Program-made: the position numbers and the translations under genes
DNA from: Linum tenue
Taxonomy: Eukaryota > Streptophyta > Magnoliopsida > Malpighiales > Linaceae
NCBI GenBank assembly: GCA_946122785.1
Contig: CAMGYJ010000006.1
Span: 46,148,066 to 46,212,065 of the forward strand
Direction of reading: 5' to 3'
Length of the DNA: 64,000 nt
Part shown: positions 33,818 to 46,010 of the stretch, in pieces
Layout of the letters: each line of letters begins with the position of its first letter
How positions within the stretch are numbered: position 1 is the first letter of the stretch
The notes under the pieces: generated by a model
What the model was told of the DNA's origin: nothing
What the model saw: only the letters and a program-made list of their open reading frames with translations
Database searches by the model: none

Positions 33818-34088
33818 GAATATGAAGATCGAAAAGTTTATAGGGAAGAACAACTTTTATATATGGCCGATCAAGATGCATGCGTTATTGAAACAGAAAG
33901 GGCCGTGGAGGCCATTATCCGGGAAACAGAAGAAGATAGACCTAGATGACAATGAGTGGAGTTGGAGGTGAAGGCCCACTCGATCATCATGTTATCATTG
34001 TCTGTGACATCCTCATTGAAGTCGTTGCTGAGAAGATTGTTGCGGGCTTGTGGTTGAAGCTGGAAAGTTTATATATGTTAAAATCTTT
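33818..34088 (+). pseudogene. Copia gag, N-terminal fragment
   Basis: MNMKIEKFIGKNNFYIWPIK, then MHALLKQKGPWRPL, matches the N-terminal block of Copia gag proteins. After a frame shift it continues as a KAHSIIMLSLS / LWLKLESLYMLKS block. It is cut at 34088 by the insertion of a minus-strand LTR element. Confidence 0.7.
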
Positions 34089-35566
34089 TGTAACACCCTA
34101 ACCCGGCCGAGTACTACTTTTACTAAAATGCCCTTGAAAAATAAAATAACCAAATCGTAAATTTCAGCGGGAAAAATTTCATAATAAAATACTGAAAACA
34201 CACTCTTGTAGTTCAAAGCAAAGCCCTAACAAGTGGGCAAACTCAATACTAAAAATCTCAAAATGATCTCCAGTCTGTACTCATAATCATAAATGTAAAT
34301 AACTAATAATCTCTAAAGTTGTTGCTACTGAAAACCTTGACTAAGCATCCTCCGTGACGCTTATACTGCTCTCCTCTAGCTGGCTGCCCTCGAACTCGCT
34401 GCTCACTAACTGCTCCTCTAGCTCCTCAAACTGGTGAGTGAGATGGGGTTAGTCTACGCCCTTACGTTTAATATCTTATTAATACTTGATCACTTTACTT
34501 AAGTTAGTAGAAGTTGTTTCGTACTTCCACTATTAAAAATCTTAGTTGTTAAAACTGTATTCTTAAAGCTCAAATCTCAGCTCAAATTCTTGACTGACAC
34601 GGGGATCCCTCACTAGCGAGTCCGGTTGCCAACTCATACATATGAGAAGCCATCAAGGCTTTCCTTAAACTTAAACTTAGTTAGGGGAGTCGTAACGATT
34701 CATCCCCCTAACATCTTAAACTTATCGTGGTGGCTCTTCACCACGATTCTCAAGAGCATAACTGCTGCCCATCTTAAAAGTCTCAAGAGCATAACTGCTG
34801 CTCTATCTCAAAATGTCTCAAACGGCAACGGACTGGCGCTAGTGACTAAAAACACTTAAAACGACTTCACCTTCTTGAAGGTGAGTTACTTCTTTAAAAA
34901 GAACTTGTTTCTTAACTTTAACAATAACTTATAAACGGAAAGCTTTAAATTAACTAAGAACTCATGCACATTCATATCAAACGTAGCTCAAACAAAATCA
35001 CATATCATCAACCATAAGCACAATCAAACAACGACAATCATTTCATCAACATACGTAACATCAATATCCCGGTCCACATAAACCCGAGTGAATCCCATTT
35101 AATTCCACTCGTACCAAACCCGCTCTGTAATCCCTCTCATGCTCTCTGCTCTTGGAAGGTGGGGAACGGGATGGGTTAGCTTCTTCTTGTTGCTCCCATG
35201 CAGTACGTTCTCACTTCTTGCTCGTGACCGAGAGTGGCTGATGAGAGAGCGAGCCGCCCCACCTGTTTCTTTGCGGAAAGCTCTTTACGATTGGGAAAAA
35301 ACGAATGAAGGGTTTTGTTAGTTTGGGGTGAGGCCGAGTAGGAGGTAGGGTTATGGTTTAGTTGTGTGGGGTTAATTTGGGAATTCCTAATTACGGGTGA
35401 GTTTAATCTGAAATTCAGTTAACGTCCATAATTTTCTCACTTCATGTCAAAACTCGACACCGTTTGAACTATTAGTTCACATTTTTAATCCTCATCGATA
35501 ATACGGTGGAACTTGACCCGAGGGTATAATATTCATTTTGACTTTTGGGAAGAGCGGGGTGTAACA
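34089..35566 (-). repeat. 3' LTR (left copy) of the minus-strand element
   Basis: On the minus strand it runs TGTTACACCCC...GGGTGTTACA, 1478 bp, with purine-rich GGATGGAGGAAA just before it. Only 34089-35058 is matched in the right copy. An alternative LTR start (TGTGATACC, minus strand) sits at 35889, so the true border is uncertain. Confidence 0.55.
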
Positions 35567-38500
35567 TTTCCTCCATCCTTCCATTCTCCTAATTCTCGTG
35601 CTTCTTTGGCTCATGATTTCACTCTTGCTATATGGACTTCAATGGCATGCCCTTACCTTGTCTTGAATAGCTTACTATAGTTCTTATATGTACTCTTGAC
35701 CACAACATGTATTCTCATCTAGCTCGGTAGCATCGAATAGGTTGAGTGACTCTTTGGCTCAATATATTTGGCCCTTTTCAAAAATTTCCAACTTGGGTCC
35801 AGGGTGTGATGGGATAAAATTTCGGCTCAATATATTTGGTCCAACTGACTCAATACTTGATGTTGAACCTAAATCGAAGTCGAGGTATCACATTTCCTCC
35901 CCACTTATAGAAATTTCGCCCTCGAAATTTGTCCACTGTGATTACCCTAAGCATCGCTTGTGGTAATCCTTTTCACTTCAAGGATTTGTATTTCCTTTAA
36001 CTTATACGACATGACCTAAAATCCTTGTCTCCATTCCCTGCAACTTCAATGTTGTTGTGGCTTCTTAACCCCTCACTTTACCTAGGTTGCACCTTGTACA
36101 TATATCGGAACGATAACTATCCATTATTAGGTACATGAGAAGTTAATGCCCCTCTCCAACCACAAGGTCACTGATGGCGGCTTATCTTCCATCTAGTCAG
36201 ATGGTAAAACTCTTTTAACGTAACTCTCTCCTAGGGTTGACCTCATAGGTCATCTAGGTCCTTGTATCTCCTAACTTTGCATCCCTTACTTTCTTCCTTG
36301 ATGCCTCGTCTTATCCTTTAACCATAAACTGAGTGGTCATCTCCTCATTACCTCTTGCTTAACTCTGAAACCTCATACTACTGCTTTTACTTCTTGTATG
36401 CATTAAAGACATCCTTTGCATTTCTCTCTAGCTTGCGATCAACCTTATGAATCATTTCAAGAATCATGATACTCCCTCTGGCTTACTTGCTCACTCCTGG
36501 CGCCTAACTTAGCACTTCCTTATAGCTGCTTGAATTTGATGTTCTCGTAATATCCGTTCTTCCACTCTTAGACCCTAGCTGAAACTCCTCGTACATTTTC
36601 CCCATCCAATAAAGTTTTACCCGAGAGTTTGACACCTTTCACCAACATAGGCTATCTTGACTTTGGGGTATCTTAGCAGGTTCCCTAAACTCATATCCCT
36701 CTTACTTCTTTACTCGTGACTCTTCTTCTTGATGTTCCTTGCTAGTTCTAGATGTCCCTTGTTCTCGATGTAGTCCTCTAGTCCCTATTTTCTCTTCTCA
36801 CTCATGTATCATGATAGATAAGGTTCTCCCTTCGACTATTCCTGACGATCATGATTCCACCTTAAAAATTGACTGAAATATCTCGATGGACTTCCTATGG
36901 ATCGGTTGTTCTCTACTTGGTGGTCAACCTAATGCTTTCTTGTTGTCTGTTGTACTCCTGCTTCCGCCCATCTTAACTATCTTCCTTGACGCATACATCG
37001 CCAGGTTGATGCCAACCATTTTTTTCTATAACTTCCCATGGTGTTCTTCTTGCTTCTTTACTTTTACTACCACCAAACTACAACTCTTCTATTGTTGATT
37101 GTACCATTTAGGTCACAACTTCTAATGGTGGCTTGCCCTTGGTAACCTTTAACATAACTCATTCCATGTCTCTTTTGTTGATCGATCTTGTACATAAACT
37201 TAGTCTCTTAGTTAGGATTCTTAGTGGCTTAACTAAGCATGCTTGTTTCATCCTTAACTAGCTATCTCCTCTGGAGCCCTCCTACTATGCCGCGCCCACT
37301 CAGAGTGGGGCACCTTGGATAAGGTAACTTCTCTTTTTCCTCCTTCTCGGTAATGCTTTCCCTCATTGTACCTCTTTGTGCAGCTTCTTGACCTCGAGTC
37401 ACCTGAGACTTGACCCATTGACTTCTTGAAATCTAGTCAAACTCCCTCTGGCCTTTTTGCTCTTCCTTGGTATTGTTTGAAAACTCTCTTCGTTACGACC
37501 GTTTAGACTCTTCCTCGAATTCTCCAACTTTCATCAGAACTTCTAATGAACGTTGTACTTGCTTGTCTATACCCGGTTGGTTGAATGATTTACTCCTACA
37601 GCTAGTTTCGAGACTCCAGCACTTAGCCCGCTAGTTCCAACTTACTACAGAGGTTCCTCCTTCTGTTCCCCCTCATGTACCCTAGGTGGCTAGTTGCTAC
37701 CTCTTTTTAGGATAGGACACCCACATAACAGGTCATCACGAACTCTGGCATTCCCCTTTCAATGGTCCCAACGACCTCCCGAACTTTCGTTATCTGCGTA
37801 GTTTGTAGGGTCTCTAATATCCTCTTTCTAACTCGGTGTTATCTTGGTATCTAACTCACGCACTGCTGAGAAGTGGTTCTCTATTCGTACTGTCATTTAC
37901 TAGCTAACTGTTATTCCCTCTAACATTCCCTGTCTTTTGTTACGTATTGACTCCCCACTATCTTCTACCAGTCATGCTTTAGACTTCGGTGGCCCTTTCC
38001 CCCATGTCTTGTCAAATGGTGGTCGTACTAAGACCATAACTTGTCCTCTACATCATGTACCTTGTTTCTTGTCTTGTTCCTTCTAACGGCTTGTCATCGG
38101 CCTAGCTCCCAGGGTGATGTACCGTCTTCTCTAGTGACGTACTTTATCTATAAGGGTTCCTTTGTCGTCATATGTAAAGGACCATGCCTCCTCTCCGCCT
38201 TGACCTATTAACTTCTTGACGTCCTTTCGTACTCCTTGTAACCTACTTATTCCCTCATTTGCTTCATTTATACTACCTTAGCTTTTCTTAAAGTCTAAGC
38301 TCTCCACTAGTCCGTGTCACTGTGTTGTAATAGCGTCGAGTCGTCGACCACTAAAACTAGTTGAGGGACTTCTCGTTGTACCTCTTCGTTTCTTGACTCG
38401 TTGCCACCTCGCAACTGCTTAGGGTCAAGGACCCTGAAATCCTCCTTTCATTATAGCCACTGCCATCTAGTGATTGTAACTCTTTCTTCGGAGATTCATA

Positions 38501-38803
38501 GTTCTCCTATTTGTTTATCTTAACCTATTAGATCGTTTGCTAGTGGCCAATTAGAAAAATCCTCGTAGTGCTCCTTCAACTCCTTCAAATCCTTGTACTT
38601 ATACCTTGCAATATTCCATTGCAATTGGCGCACCTTTTATTAGGACTAAAGTTATTTATCTTAATACGATTAGAGTAGACTGGAGATTCTATAGACTCTT
38701 AAAAGAAGATCCTTGACTCATTTTTTGATTCCTTTAAAACAAAAGCCTTTAAAACTAAGACCGATATTCCAGTATTCCTTGGAAACCAAGGAACAGAGGA
38801 AAA
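35567..38803 (-). other. Interior of the minus-strand LTR element
   Basis: Pyrimidine-rich on the plus strand, therefore purine-rich in the element's sense. All ORFs are under 80 codons. The minus strand shows traces of charged, Arg/Lys/Glu-rich reading typical of gag, but no motif I would call. Confidence 0.45.
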
Positions 38804-38816
38804 CCGGCTCTGATAC
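38804..38816 (-). promoter_or_regulatory. PBS (initiator Met), minus-strand element 1
   Basis: GGCTCTGATACCA is the reverse complement of TGGTATCAGAGCC. It is separated by AAA and a few bases from the LTR end at 38822. Confidence 0.75.
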
Positions 38817-38821
38817 CAAAA

Positions 38822-39785
38822 TGTAACACCCTAACCCGGCTGGGTACTACTTTTACTAAAATGCCCTTGAAAAATAAAATAACCAAATCTTAAATTTCAG
38901 CGGGAAAAATTTCATAATAAAATACTGAAAACACACTCTTGTAGTTCAAAGCAAAGCCCTAACAAGTGGGCAAATTCAATACTAAAAATCTCAAAATGAT
39001 CTCCAGTCTGTACTCATAATCATAAATGTAAATAACTAATAATCTCTAAAGTTGTTGCTACTGAAACCCTTGACTAAGCATCCTCCGTGACGCTTATACT
39101 GCTCTCCTCTAGCTGGCTGCCCTCGAACTCGCTGCTCACTAACTGCTCCTCTAGCTCCTCAAACTGGTGAGTGAGATGGGGTCAGTCTACGCCCTTACGC
39201 TTAATATATTATTAATACTTGATCACTATACTTAAGTTAGTAGAAGTTGTTTCGTACTTCCACTATTAAAAATCTTAGTTGTTAAAACTGTATTCTTAAA
39301 GCTCAAATCTCACCTCAAATTCTTGACTGACACGGGGATCCCTCACTAGCTAGTCCGGTTGCCAACTCAACCGTATGAGAAGCCATGAAGGCTTTCCTTA
39401 AACTTAGTTAGGGGAGTCGTAACGATTCATCCGCCTAACATCTTAAACTTATCGTGGTGGCTCTTCACCACGATTCTCAAGAGCATAACTGTTGCCCATC
39501 TTAAAAGTGTCAAGAGCATAACTGCTGCTCTATCTCAAAATGTCTCAAAAGGTAACGGATTGGCGCTAGTGACTAAAATCACTTAAAACGACTTTACCTT
39601 CTTGAAGGTGAGTTACTTCTTTAAAAAGAACTTGTTTCTTAACTTTAACAATAACTTATAAACGGAAAGCTTTAAATTAACTAAGAACTCATGCACATTC
39701 ATATCAAACATAGCTATAAAAAAATCACATATCATCAACCATAAGCACAATCAAACAACGACAATCATTTCATCAACATACGTAA
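38822..39785 (-). repeat. 5' LTR (right copy) of the minus-strand element, truncated
   Basis: 964 bp, closely matching 34089-35058. The match stops at ...ACATACGTAA, after which Copia-like sequence appears. Confidence 0.75.
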
Positions 39786-39915
39786 AGCTTGTAATTCTTG
39801 AAAGAACACGTAAGGCGTAGAATTTACCCCCTTTGCATCTCAAGCCACATTTGTTCAGCTTGACGATGCAAGAAAGTATACCTTTGAGGGAGCATCGAGA
39901 ACAAATTAATGTCAC
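39786..39915 (+). pseudogene. Copia gag, middle fragment
   Basis: The plus-strand frame reads HLFSLTMQESIPLREHREQIN, the L..M.EG..L.EH...FN block of Copia gag, which normally follows the LYM.KSL block seen at 34080. It is bounded on both sides by minus-strand elements. Confidence 0.5.
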
Positions 39916-40422
39916 TAATAAGATCTCGAGCTCGTGAACGTCTAGGTTCTTTTGATCAAAGTTGCGCAACCACAATCTTTTTAGGGTTTTCTGGTATTTT
40001 CTCAACAACACGAAAAATATAAGGATAAGGCGGAATTGATACTCAAGCTTGGATAGCTCGAATCGGCCTTCAAACTAGCATAAAAATAAATGGATATGTG
40101 GGGTTAGATACTCACCACAATTAGGTGTGATCACTTGATTGATAAGAATCTTGCAAATCTATTCTGGAATCTTTAAGAGAAGAGCTAAAACAATGATCAT
40201 GCACTAGCTATGGAATCCACCATAGGTAAAACAATAAACATAAGCAGTAGGCTCCATGAGAAAAAAAACACATCGGTGTAAAATTCTTATTCAACAAACC
40301 AGAGTTTACAACCCTTTAAATAAGTATGAAAAATAAAGCTAATGAGAATATCGAAAGGGAAAAAGAATCATAAACGAAAAATGTAAATCCACCCTGCAAC
40401 TCCGATCCCCGGTTGTGCAATC
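39916..40422 (-). repeat. 3' LTR (left copy) of minus-strand element 2
   Basis: About 507 bp. Starts TAATAAGATC where the partner has TGATAAGATC, so the terminal dinucleotide is mutated. Confidence 0.65.
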
Positions 40423-40891
40423 CCCGATCGGAGATTTAATTCCAATCAGCCAGGGGCATCTCTGTTTCTATTCCCCGGTCTCACTGAGTCAATGTGAGAT
40501 CACCGATCGAGGAATTGGATCCCTCCGGACTGTGGGAAATTGAATGAGTCTCTCCCCGTTGAGTAAGTTTTGCTCTCAAAGCTTTCCAGCCTGGCTTTCA
40601 AACGAAGTTCCCGGCATAATCATCATCAAGAAGGAACAAACAATCTCCAAAATCCCATGGAATCCAGAGTTCAAATATCTTGGCAAACACGGGCTCTAGT
40701 CCGTGAACCTTGAAGTGCAAATAGTCATTCAATTTGTAGAATTGAACGTCGACGTCGGGATTATCAATATCCGCATAATGGACAAGATCAATTATCCTTC
40801 CTCCAGGATTTATACAATATGTTTGTATTAATCAATTCTCGTTCCATGAGGTAGTGTCATCCTCGTTCAATCCTTCTGCTTTGGATTTGGC

Positions 40892-41296
40892 TCACAGAAG
40901 CTCCAGAATCCTGCTCTGTGTCTTGATCTTCATTGGCGACAAGTAAAGCTTCACCGGCCAAGCTTGCAGCGGATTGTCCCGCACTTCTCCGATTTTGGTC
41001 GCTTCAAAAACCTCACAGGTTGATAGCATCGAATACGTCGAATCATCCTCTAGATCAACATTGACTTCCTCATAATTCGAAATTTGTTGCACTGGAGAAC
41101 ATAAATTCGAACTCGATCTCTTTCTGGCCATGATTTGAAGCAAAGCTCCCAATTGGGGCATTTTTGTTGCAAGCTGTTTCATGGCTTCATGTTCTTCTTC
41201 ATACTCTCGCTTTACTCGTTGCAAAGTCTTCCAATTATCAGCAAATTCCTCAGGGGATAAAGGTTTCAAAACAAAAACCTTCTTATGATGCTTCAA
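40892..41296 (-). pseudogene. Open frame in minus-strand element 2, unassigned
   Basis: 134 codons starting MKHHKKVFVLKPLSPEEF, with a charged helical stretch (RVKREYEEEHEAMKQLATKM) and then a Ser-rich part. It lies where a gypsy pol would follow protease but carries no RT motif. It could be remnant linker or spurious. Confidence 0.25.
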
Positions 41297-41420
41297 TCGG
41301 AAGCTTTTGGACCTTTCCCTGACTAGATGAACTCCACAATCTCGGAACTAGGTTTATCCCAACACAATTTGATTTGTAAACTTGTACACCAGTTCGTACA
41401 ATACCTCATCCTCATATTTG

Positions 41421-41700
41421 TCAATTACGAATTTCACAGAAACCTGCCCAGCCACGATGCTTGAAATCTGTAAACTGTATAATGTATGGAGCCAAATGTA
41501 GACATATTGGTAGCCCTAATTTCGTCGGTGTTCTTGAGTTGATAAAATTTGATTTGATCCCTCCATCTACAAGAACATAATACATCTTCTCTTGAACCAA
41601 ACAACGAATATAGGACATATTACCTTGCTCTAACACTTTCGACAATGCCGGAGTTGAAGAAAACTCCATGAACTTCTTCTCCTTGCCACTGATTTTGAAC
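41421..41700 (-). pseudogene. Gypsy-type aspartic protease fragment
   Basis: The minus-strand frame holds YYVLVDGGIKSNFINSRTP followed by TKLGLP, matching the retropepsin LVDSG.T.NFI....A.KLGLP pattern with the Ser of D-S-G replaced by Gly. It is preceded by MSYIRCLVQEKM (usually ...I.G.....). It stands just inside the PBS, so gag is almost absent. No downstream pol is seen. Confidence 0.6.
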
Positions 41701-41717
41701 CGGGCTCTGATACCACT

Positions 41718-42243
41718 TGATAAGATCCCGACCTCGTGAAAGTCTAGGTTCTTTTGATCAAAGTTGTGTGGACACAATCTTTTTAGGGCTTTCTGGTATT
41801 TTCTCAACAACCCAAAAAATAAAAGGATAAGGCGGAATTGATACTCAACTTGGATAGCTTAAATCGACCTTCAAACTAGCATAAAAACAAAAGGATACGT
41901 GGAGATAGATACTCGCCACAATCAAGTGTGATTGCTTAATTGATAAGAGACTTGCAAAGCTATTCTGGAATCTTAAACAAAAGAGCCAAAACAGGGATCT
42001 TGCACTAGCTATGGAATCCACCAATAGGTAAAACAATAAACCATAAGCAAACAGACTCCATGGGAAAAAACTCCTTGGTGTAAAATTCTTATTCAACAAA
42101 GTCTTGTTCTCTCAAACCAAAATTTACAACCCTTTTTTAAATAGGTCTGCAAAATCAAACTAATGTAAATACCGAAAATGGAAAAAGAATCCTAAATGAA
42201 ATGACAAATGCACCCGGCAGCTCCGGTCTCCGGTAGTGCAACA
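41718..42243 (-). repeat. 5' LTR (right copy) of minus-strand element 2
   Basis: 526 bp, TG...CA, direct repeat of 39916-40422. Confidence 0.7.
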
Positions 42244-42770
42244 CCATTTCAGAAGACGATATCATCTTGGTGTCGATAAGAAGTCACATCATAGAAATAT
42301 ATGGTTTCTAGATACTGCAGCATATTGTAATATCTCTAAACATAGATTATTTTTCAACTTATAAGCAGATAGAGAGGGTAACATGGTTATGGCCAACGGA
42401 GTTGTTTGCAAATTTGTTGGAAATAGGGTTCATCATAGTTCGCACAAATGATGGTTTGTTTTTTACAGTGGACAATGTCAGACATGTTCCACTAATGATC
42501 AAGAATCTAATTTCTTTAAGTCTACTCTATAGCAAGGGTCTTAGTTTCAAGAGAAAAAGTGGACTTGTGTATATCTGTAAATGTTCAAGGAAGGTATTTA
42601 AAGACATGAAGCATGGTAACTTGTATACGTTACAAGGGTCTGTGTTGTTAGGTTCTTCAGATGTTGCATCGTCTGAGGTTCACAAGAAAAGATGTGACCA
42701 CTCTTTGATACATGAGACAGGATCGTATGAGTAAAAGGGGATGCAAATTTTGTCAAAAAGAGATCTTCTT
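42244..42770 (+). pseudogene. Copia protease and pre-integrase fragment
   Basis: Frames read NIWFLDTAAYCNIS (LD(T/S)(G/A) protease active site), VMANGVVCKFVG and then DNVRHVPLMIKNLISLSLL, GLVYICKCSRKVFKDMKHGNLY and EKGMQILSKRDLLC. These are the usual successive blocks between Copia gag and integrase. It ends in unrelated AT-rich sequence and is broken by at least one stop and frame changes. Confidence 0.7.
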
Positions 42771-43762
42771 TGCGAGTACAAGAAGTTAGGTGTTCTCTTG
42801 CCTCCCGCACCAAATTTTGTAATCATGTACAATATTGTATAGGGGTTTGTTATAAATAGAGTCTGTGTCGAATACTGATACATTAATTTTGGATAGTCTA
42901 ACTCTAATGGAAAGTTTTTCATTGGGTAGTTTAGGTTGAGTCTGTAAGAAGGCAAACATTTTACATATGTTAGTTTAATATGACACTGACCTTCTTAGTT
43001 TACTTTTCCCGATAGCAGATTTTATCATTTAATTTTGATAGTTTTTTATAAGTCTTGTACTTTTAAAGTAGGTCAATTAAATTCTTCAAATTTTTAATAA
43101 TTATTTGATTGTATGATTAATTAATATTTAATTTGGCCAAATAGCAAAATTAATCATCTAATTTGCATAGTTTATGTTACAAGTCTTGTACATTCAACGT
43201 AGGTCAATTAAGTTCGTATTTTTTTACATTCTTTTGGTTATAACTTATAAGTTTAATTACTTAATTTTGTTCAAACTATAGTATTGACAAAATTCATTTT
43301 TCAATTATAGAAATACTAAAAAACATGCTAGGCATTAAAATGCATGATTGCTCCCAATCAAATCCTACTAAATGCTAAAATGGGGGTCCTTTTCTCAAAC
43401 CCTTTTATTATATTTCAAGACTGACATTTAGTTGATATATTCATTTTGTAGTTACAGCCTACAAGCTAGCACTCCACCGTATTAGCCTTATAGATTAATT
43501 AATTCAAGAATCAGGATCAATAGCAATTTGAGTGCAACAATCAAGATAGAAAACCTAGATTAGCAATTAAGTAAACATCTATAATCTGAATTTAATGCAG
43601 CATAACATACAATAATGAGATTAGTAATCACTGTCAAGTGTAGGATGGGGGACTAGACAGCATGCCGGCCGGAAGAAGATGCGGATCCTCCTCTAATTCT
43701 TTCCTTGCTGGCTACCTAATTAGCACCATAATCAATATAATTAACCCGAGGATGGCCTAAGT
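42771..43762. other. AT-rich non-coding segment
   Basis: No ORF. A partial internal duplication is seen around GTTTATRTTACAAGTCTTGTAC / TAGGTCAATTAA (about 43045-43085 and 43165-43215). Otherwise nothing recognised. Confidence 0.4.
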
Positions 43763-45109
43763 TCAGGTCCTTAAACCCACTTTTTTAAGGAGAATCTTAA
43801 AGCGTTGTGATTGGCTGTTGTAAATTTTGGTAGTTAGGGAGGAGTTATTAGTTAATTGGTTGTTAAGGGTATTTAGGGAATTATAAGTAATTTAAAAACA
43901 CAAATAGCTAACCTTAAACCCATGTCCCGTCTTTTTTCTTCCTCCAAGCCGAACCGTCTCTATCAACGTTTTCGTCAATCTGTGTTCTCCGGCAGTCCCT
44001 TCGGTTGCGTTCTCCGACGTCCCTTCTGCTCCCGGCAACAGTCTCCGCCGTCGGCTTGGTTTTTCGATTCTCCCTAAACCTAAACTAGCTTCCGTTTCCA
44101 CCAAAGCCGAACCCCAGCTTCCGTTTCCTCCGTCGGATTAGTCGATCACTCACATACCCCGGCGTAAGTTTGAGAAGGTAGTTTTACTCCCCGTCTGGCG
44201 ACACTAGCGGTGAAGTCCTCCATGTCCAGCATCACTAGCGTTGAAGGCCTTCCCGTCCGGGCGTCACTAGCGTTGTTCTTGTTCCCGTCCATTCCGTCGT
44301 CGATCCCTGATCTCTCAACGGCGGCGTCAAGGTGATTTTTGTGTCCATATTTTATTTCATATGTAAGGGTTTTCCAGGCCCCGCATGGGTGTAGGTTTTG
44401 GCATTGCATGGGTGTAGGGTTTTGCGTTGATGTGTATGCTATTGGTAAGTTTTGTTTAATGGGTGCTTAGGGTTTTTTACTTCATACAGTTTAAAATCAA
44501 TTTAAGGTTGAATGATTTGTAATCTTTTGAATGGTGATGGTCAATCTGTTTACCCGATATGTTAAATTATCGTTTCAACAGTTTTAGGACGGCGTTATTA
44601 ACATTTCTTCCGCGAGTATTAACATTTAACTACTATATTATTAATAATTAACATGCTCGTTATTAACGGGGTTTTTCAGTTAGTAATATTTAACACGACA
44701 CTATCAGTAATGTGCTTGTCGCCATTGTCAATCTTTTTGTTGGTATTCGAAATTGGTTTACAGATAAAGTTCATTCGAAAATTATGTCGCAGTGGTTTTT
44801 AAAATTTCCAAGGGCGATGGTTAAATTTTTTATATTTGTAGCGATTTGTTCTATATTTGTACATTTCTCATCCCGCATTATCAAATAACATGTATGTTAT
44901 TCAGGGATTTTTTCATACCCCCAGTATACAACCATACAAAAAAGTGATACATTTTCAACAATTTTATGTTTTGTTTGTGACTTTGTGAAATGGCATTATT
45001 AATGTTTCGTTTTATGTTATTAACATTTTTCGTTTGTATTTTTCGTTGTTCAAACATGGTTATTAATATATTTATATGCAATTTGTAATTTTTGACAGTG
45101 ATCCACAAT

Positions 45110-45202
45110 ATGCCGCGTACAAATAATACAGCGTGTAAGCCTGCATTGCTTAGTAAGAGGATGGAGAAGAAGGCAGCTGCACCCAGAGTTGATGACAAAT
45201 AA
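45110..45202 (+). CDS. Tiny ORF with histone-H3-tail-like N-terminus
   Basis: 30 codons in the core of the TIR element. It starts MPRTNNTACK, resembling the canonical histone H3 tail start (M-A-R-T-K-Q-T-A-R-K) at seven of ten positions including the Met, then a basic KRMEKKAAAPR. An AG splice-acceptor-like context (TTTTTGACAG) lies 11 nt upstream, so this may be an exon and not a whole gene. It could equally be chance. Confidence 0.25.
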   Translation: MPRTNNTACKPALLSKRMEKKAAAPRVDDK

Positions 45203-45209
45203 TTTCGTT

Positions 45210-46010
45210 ATTATTAATTATTAACCTTTTCATCTACGTCATTATCATTTTAATCTCTATTATTAACATTTTCACTTGTACACTTAAATACGATAAGATC
45301 TGCCCAAATGTATTTCTTTGTCAATTATTAACAAACAGTGACGTTATTAATAATTATACCATTTCAAATTATTAAGACACCATGAGGTTGAAGCTTTGCA
45401 TATGTGATTATATATCAACAAACTACGTTATCTATATTTTAACCTACATTATTAACATATTTACTTACGTTATCAACATTTTCAGCTACGTCATTATCAT
45501 TTTAACTTGCGTTATTAGCATTTCACCTATACACTTATCCACATTCAAATATATTTCTTTGTCAATTATTAACAAACAATGACGTTATTATTAATTATAT
45601 CTTCTCGAATTATTAATAGACCACAAGGTTAAAGCTTTGTACAAGTGATAATGTCAACAAACTACGTTATCCATATTTTCACCTACGTTATTAACATATT
45701 TACTTACGTTATTAATATTTTCAATGGTTATAACATATTTTCACCTACGTTATTAACATATTTACTTACGTTATTATCATTATAAGCAAAGTTAGTAACA
45801 TCATCACCCAATTCAATTATTAACAAACCAAGGTATTTCATGGATGATTAATCGATTATTAACAAACCATAAAGTTATTATTAATTATATTCCGTTTAAT
45901 TATTAACACACCACGAATCTACAAATTGCAGCATAATGGATTATCTATATTTTCACCTATGTTATTATCATTTTCCCTTACGTTATTAACATTTTCAAAG
46001 GAACACTTTA
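45210..46010. repeat. Degenerate ACGTTATTAAC minisatellite-like tract
   Basis: Words such as ACGTTATTAACAT, ACGTTATCAACATTTT and CACCTACGTTATTAACAT recur with ~24-bp spacing for about 800 bp, diverged from each other. Confidence 0.65.

Larger units (their letters stand above)
34089..39785 (-). mobile_element. Minus-strand LTR element, non-coding interior
   Basis: Direct repeats starting TGTAACACCCTAACCCGG lie at 34089 and 38822. Next to the right repeat, GGCTCTGATACCA (38804-38816) is the reverse complement of an initiator-Met PBS, so the element is transcribed leftward. Beside the left part, the minus-strand sequence reads TTTCGAGGGCGAAATTTC then AAGTGGGGAGGAAA at about 35928-35890, the motif usual at the 3' end of gypsy pol and its PPT. 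The interior (about 3.2 kb) has no long ORF on either strand and no RT or integrase motif I can read, so it is LARD-like or heavily decayed. Confidence 0.65.
39916..42243 (-). mobile_element. Second minus-strand LTR element (short, gypsy protease remnant)
   Basis: Direct repeats 39916-40422 and 41718-42243 share GTGAAAGTCTAGGTTCTTTT-type sequence and end near GTGCAA. GGCTCTGATACCA next to the right repeat (41703-41716) is a minus-strand initiator-Met PBS. The 1.3-kb interior has a protease-like frame but no RT or integrase. No matching target duplication was found, perhaps because of the deletion in the host Copia. Confidence 0.7.
33218..42770 (+). mobile_element. Copia element fragment split by two minus-strand LTR elements
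   Basis: Begins with a 532-bp LTR and a decayed initiator-Met PBS. Copia gag starts at about 33818. Its coding pieces lie in order on the plus strand at 33818-34088, about 39830-39915 and 42250-42770, separated by insertions 34089-39785 and 39916-42243. Part of gag is missing between the second and third pieces. Integrase, RT and the 3' LTR are absent. Confidence 0.7.

Noticed and set aside
34626..37098. Several 60-77 aa plus-strand ORFs within the minus-strand LTR element
   Set aside because: Short, antisense to the element and without motifs.
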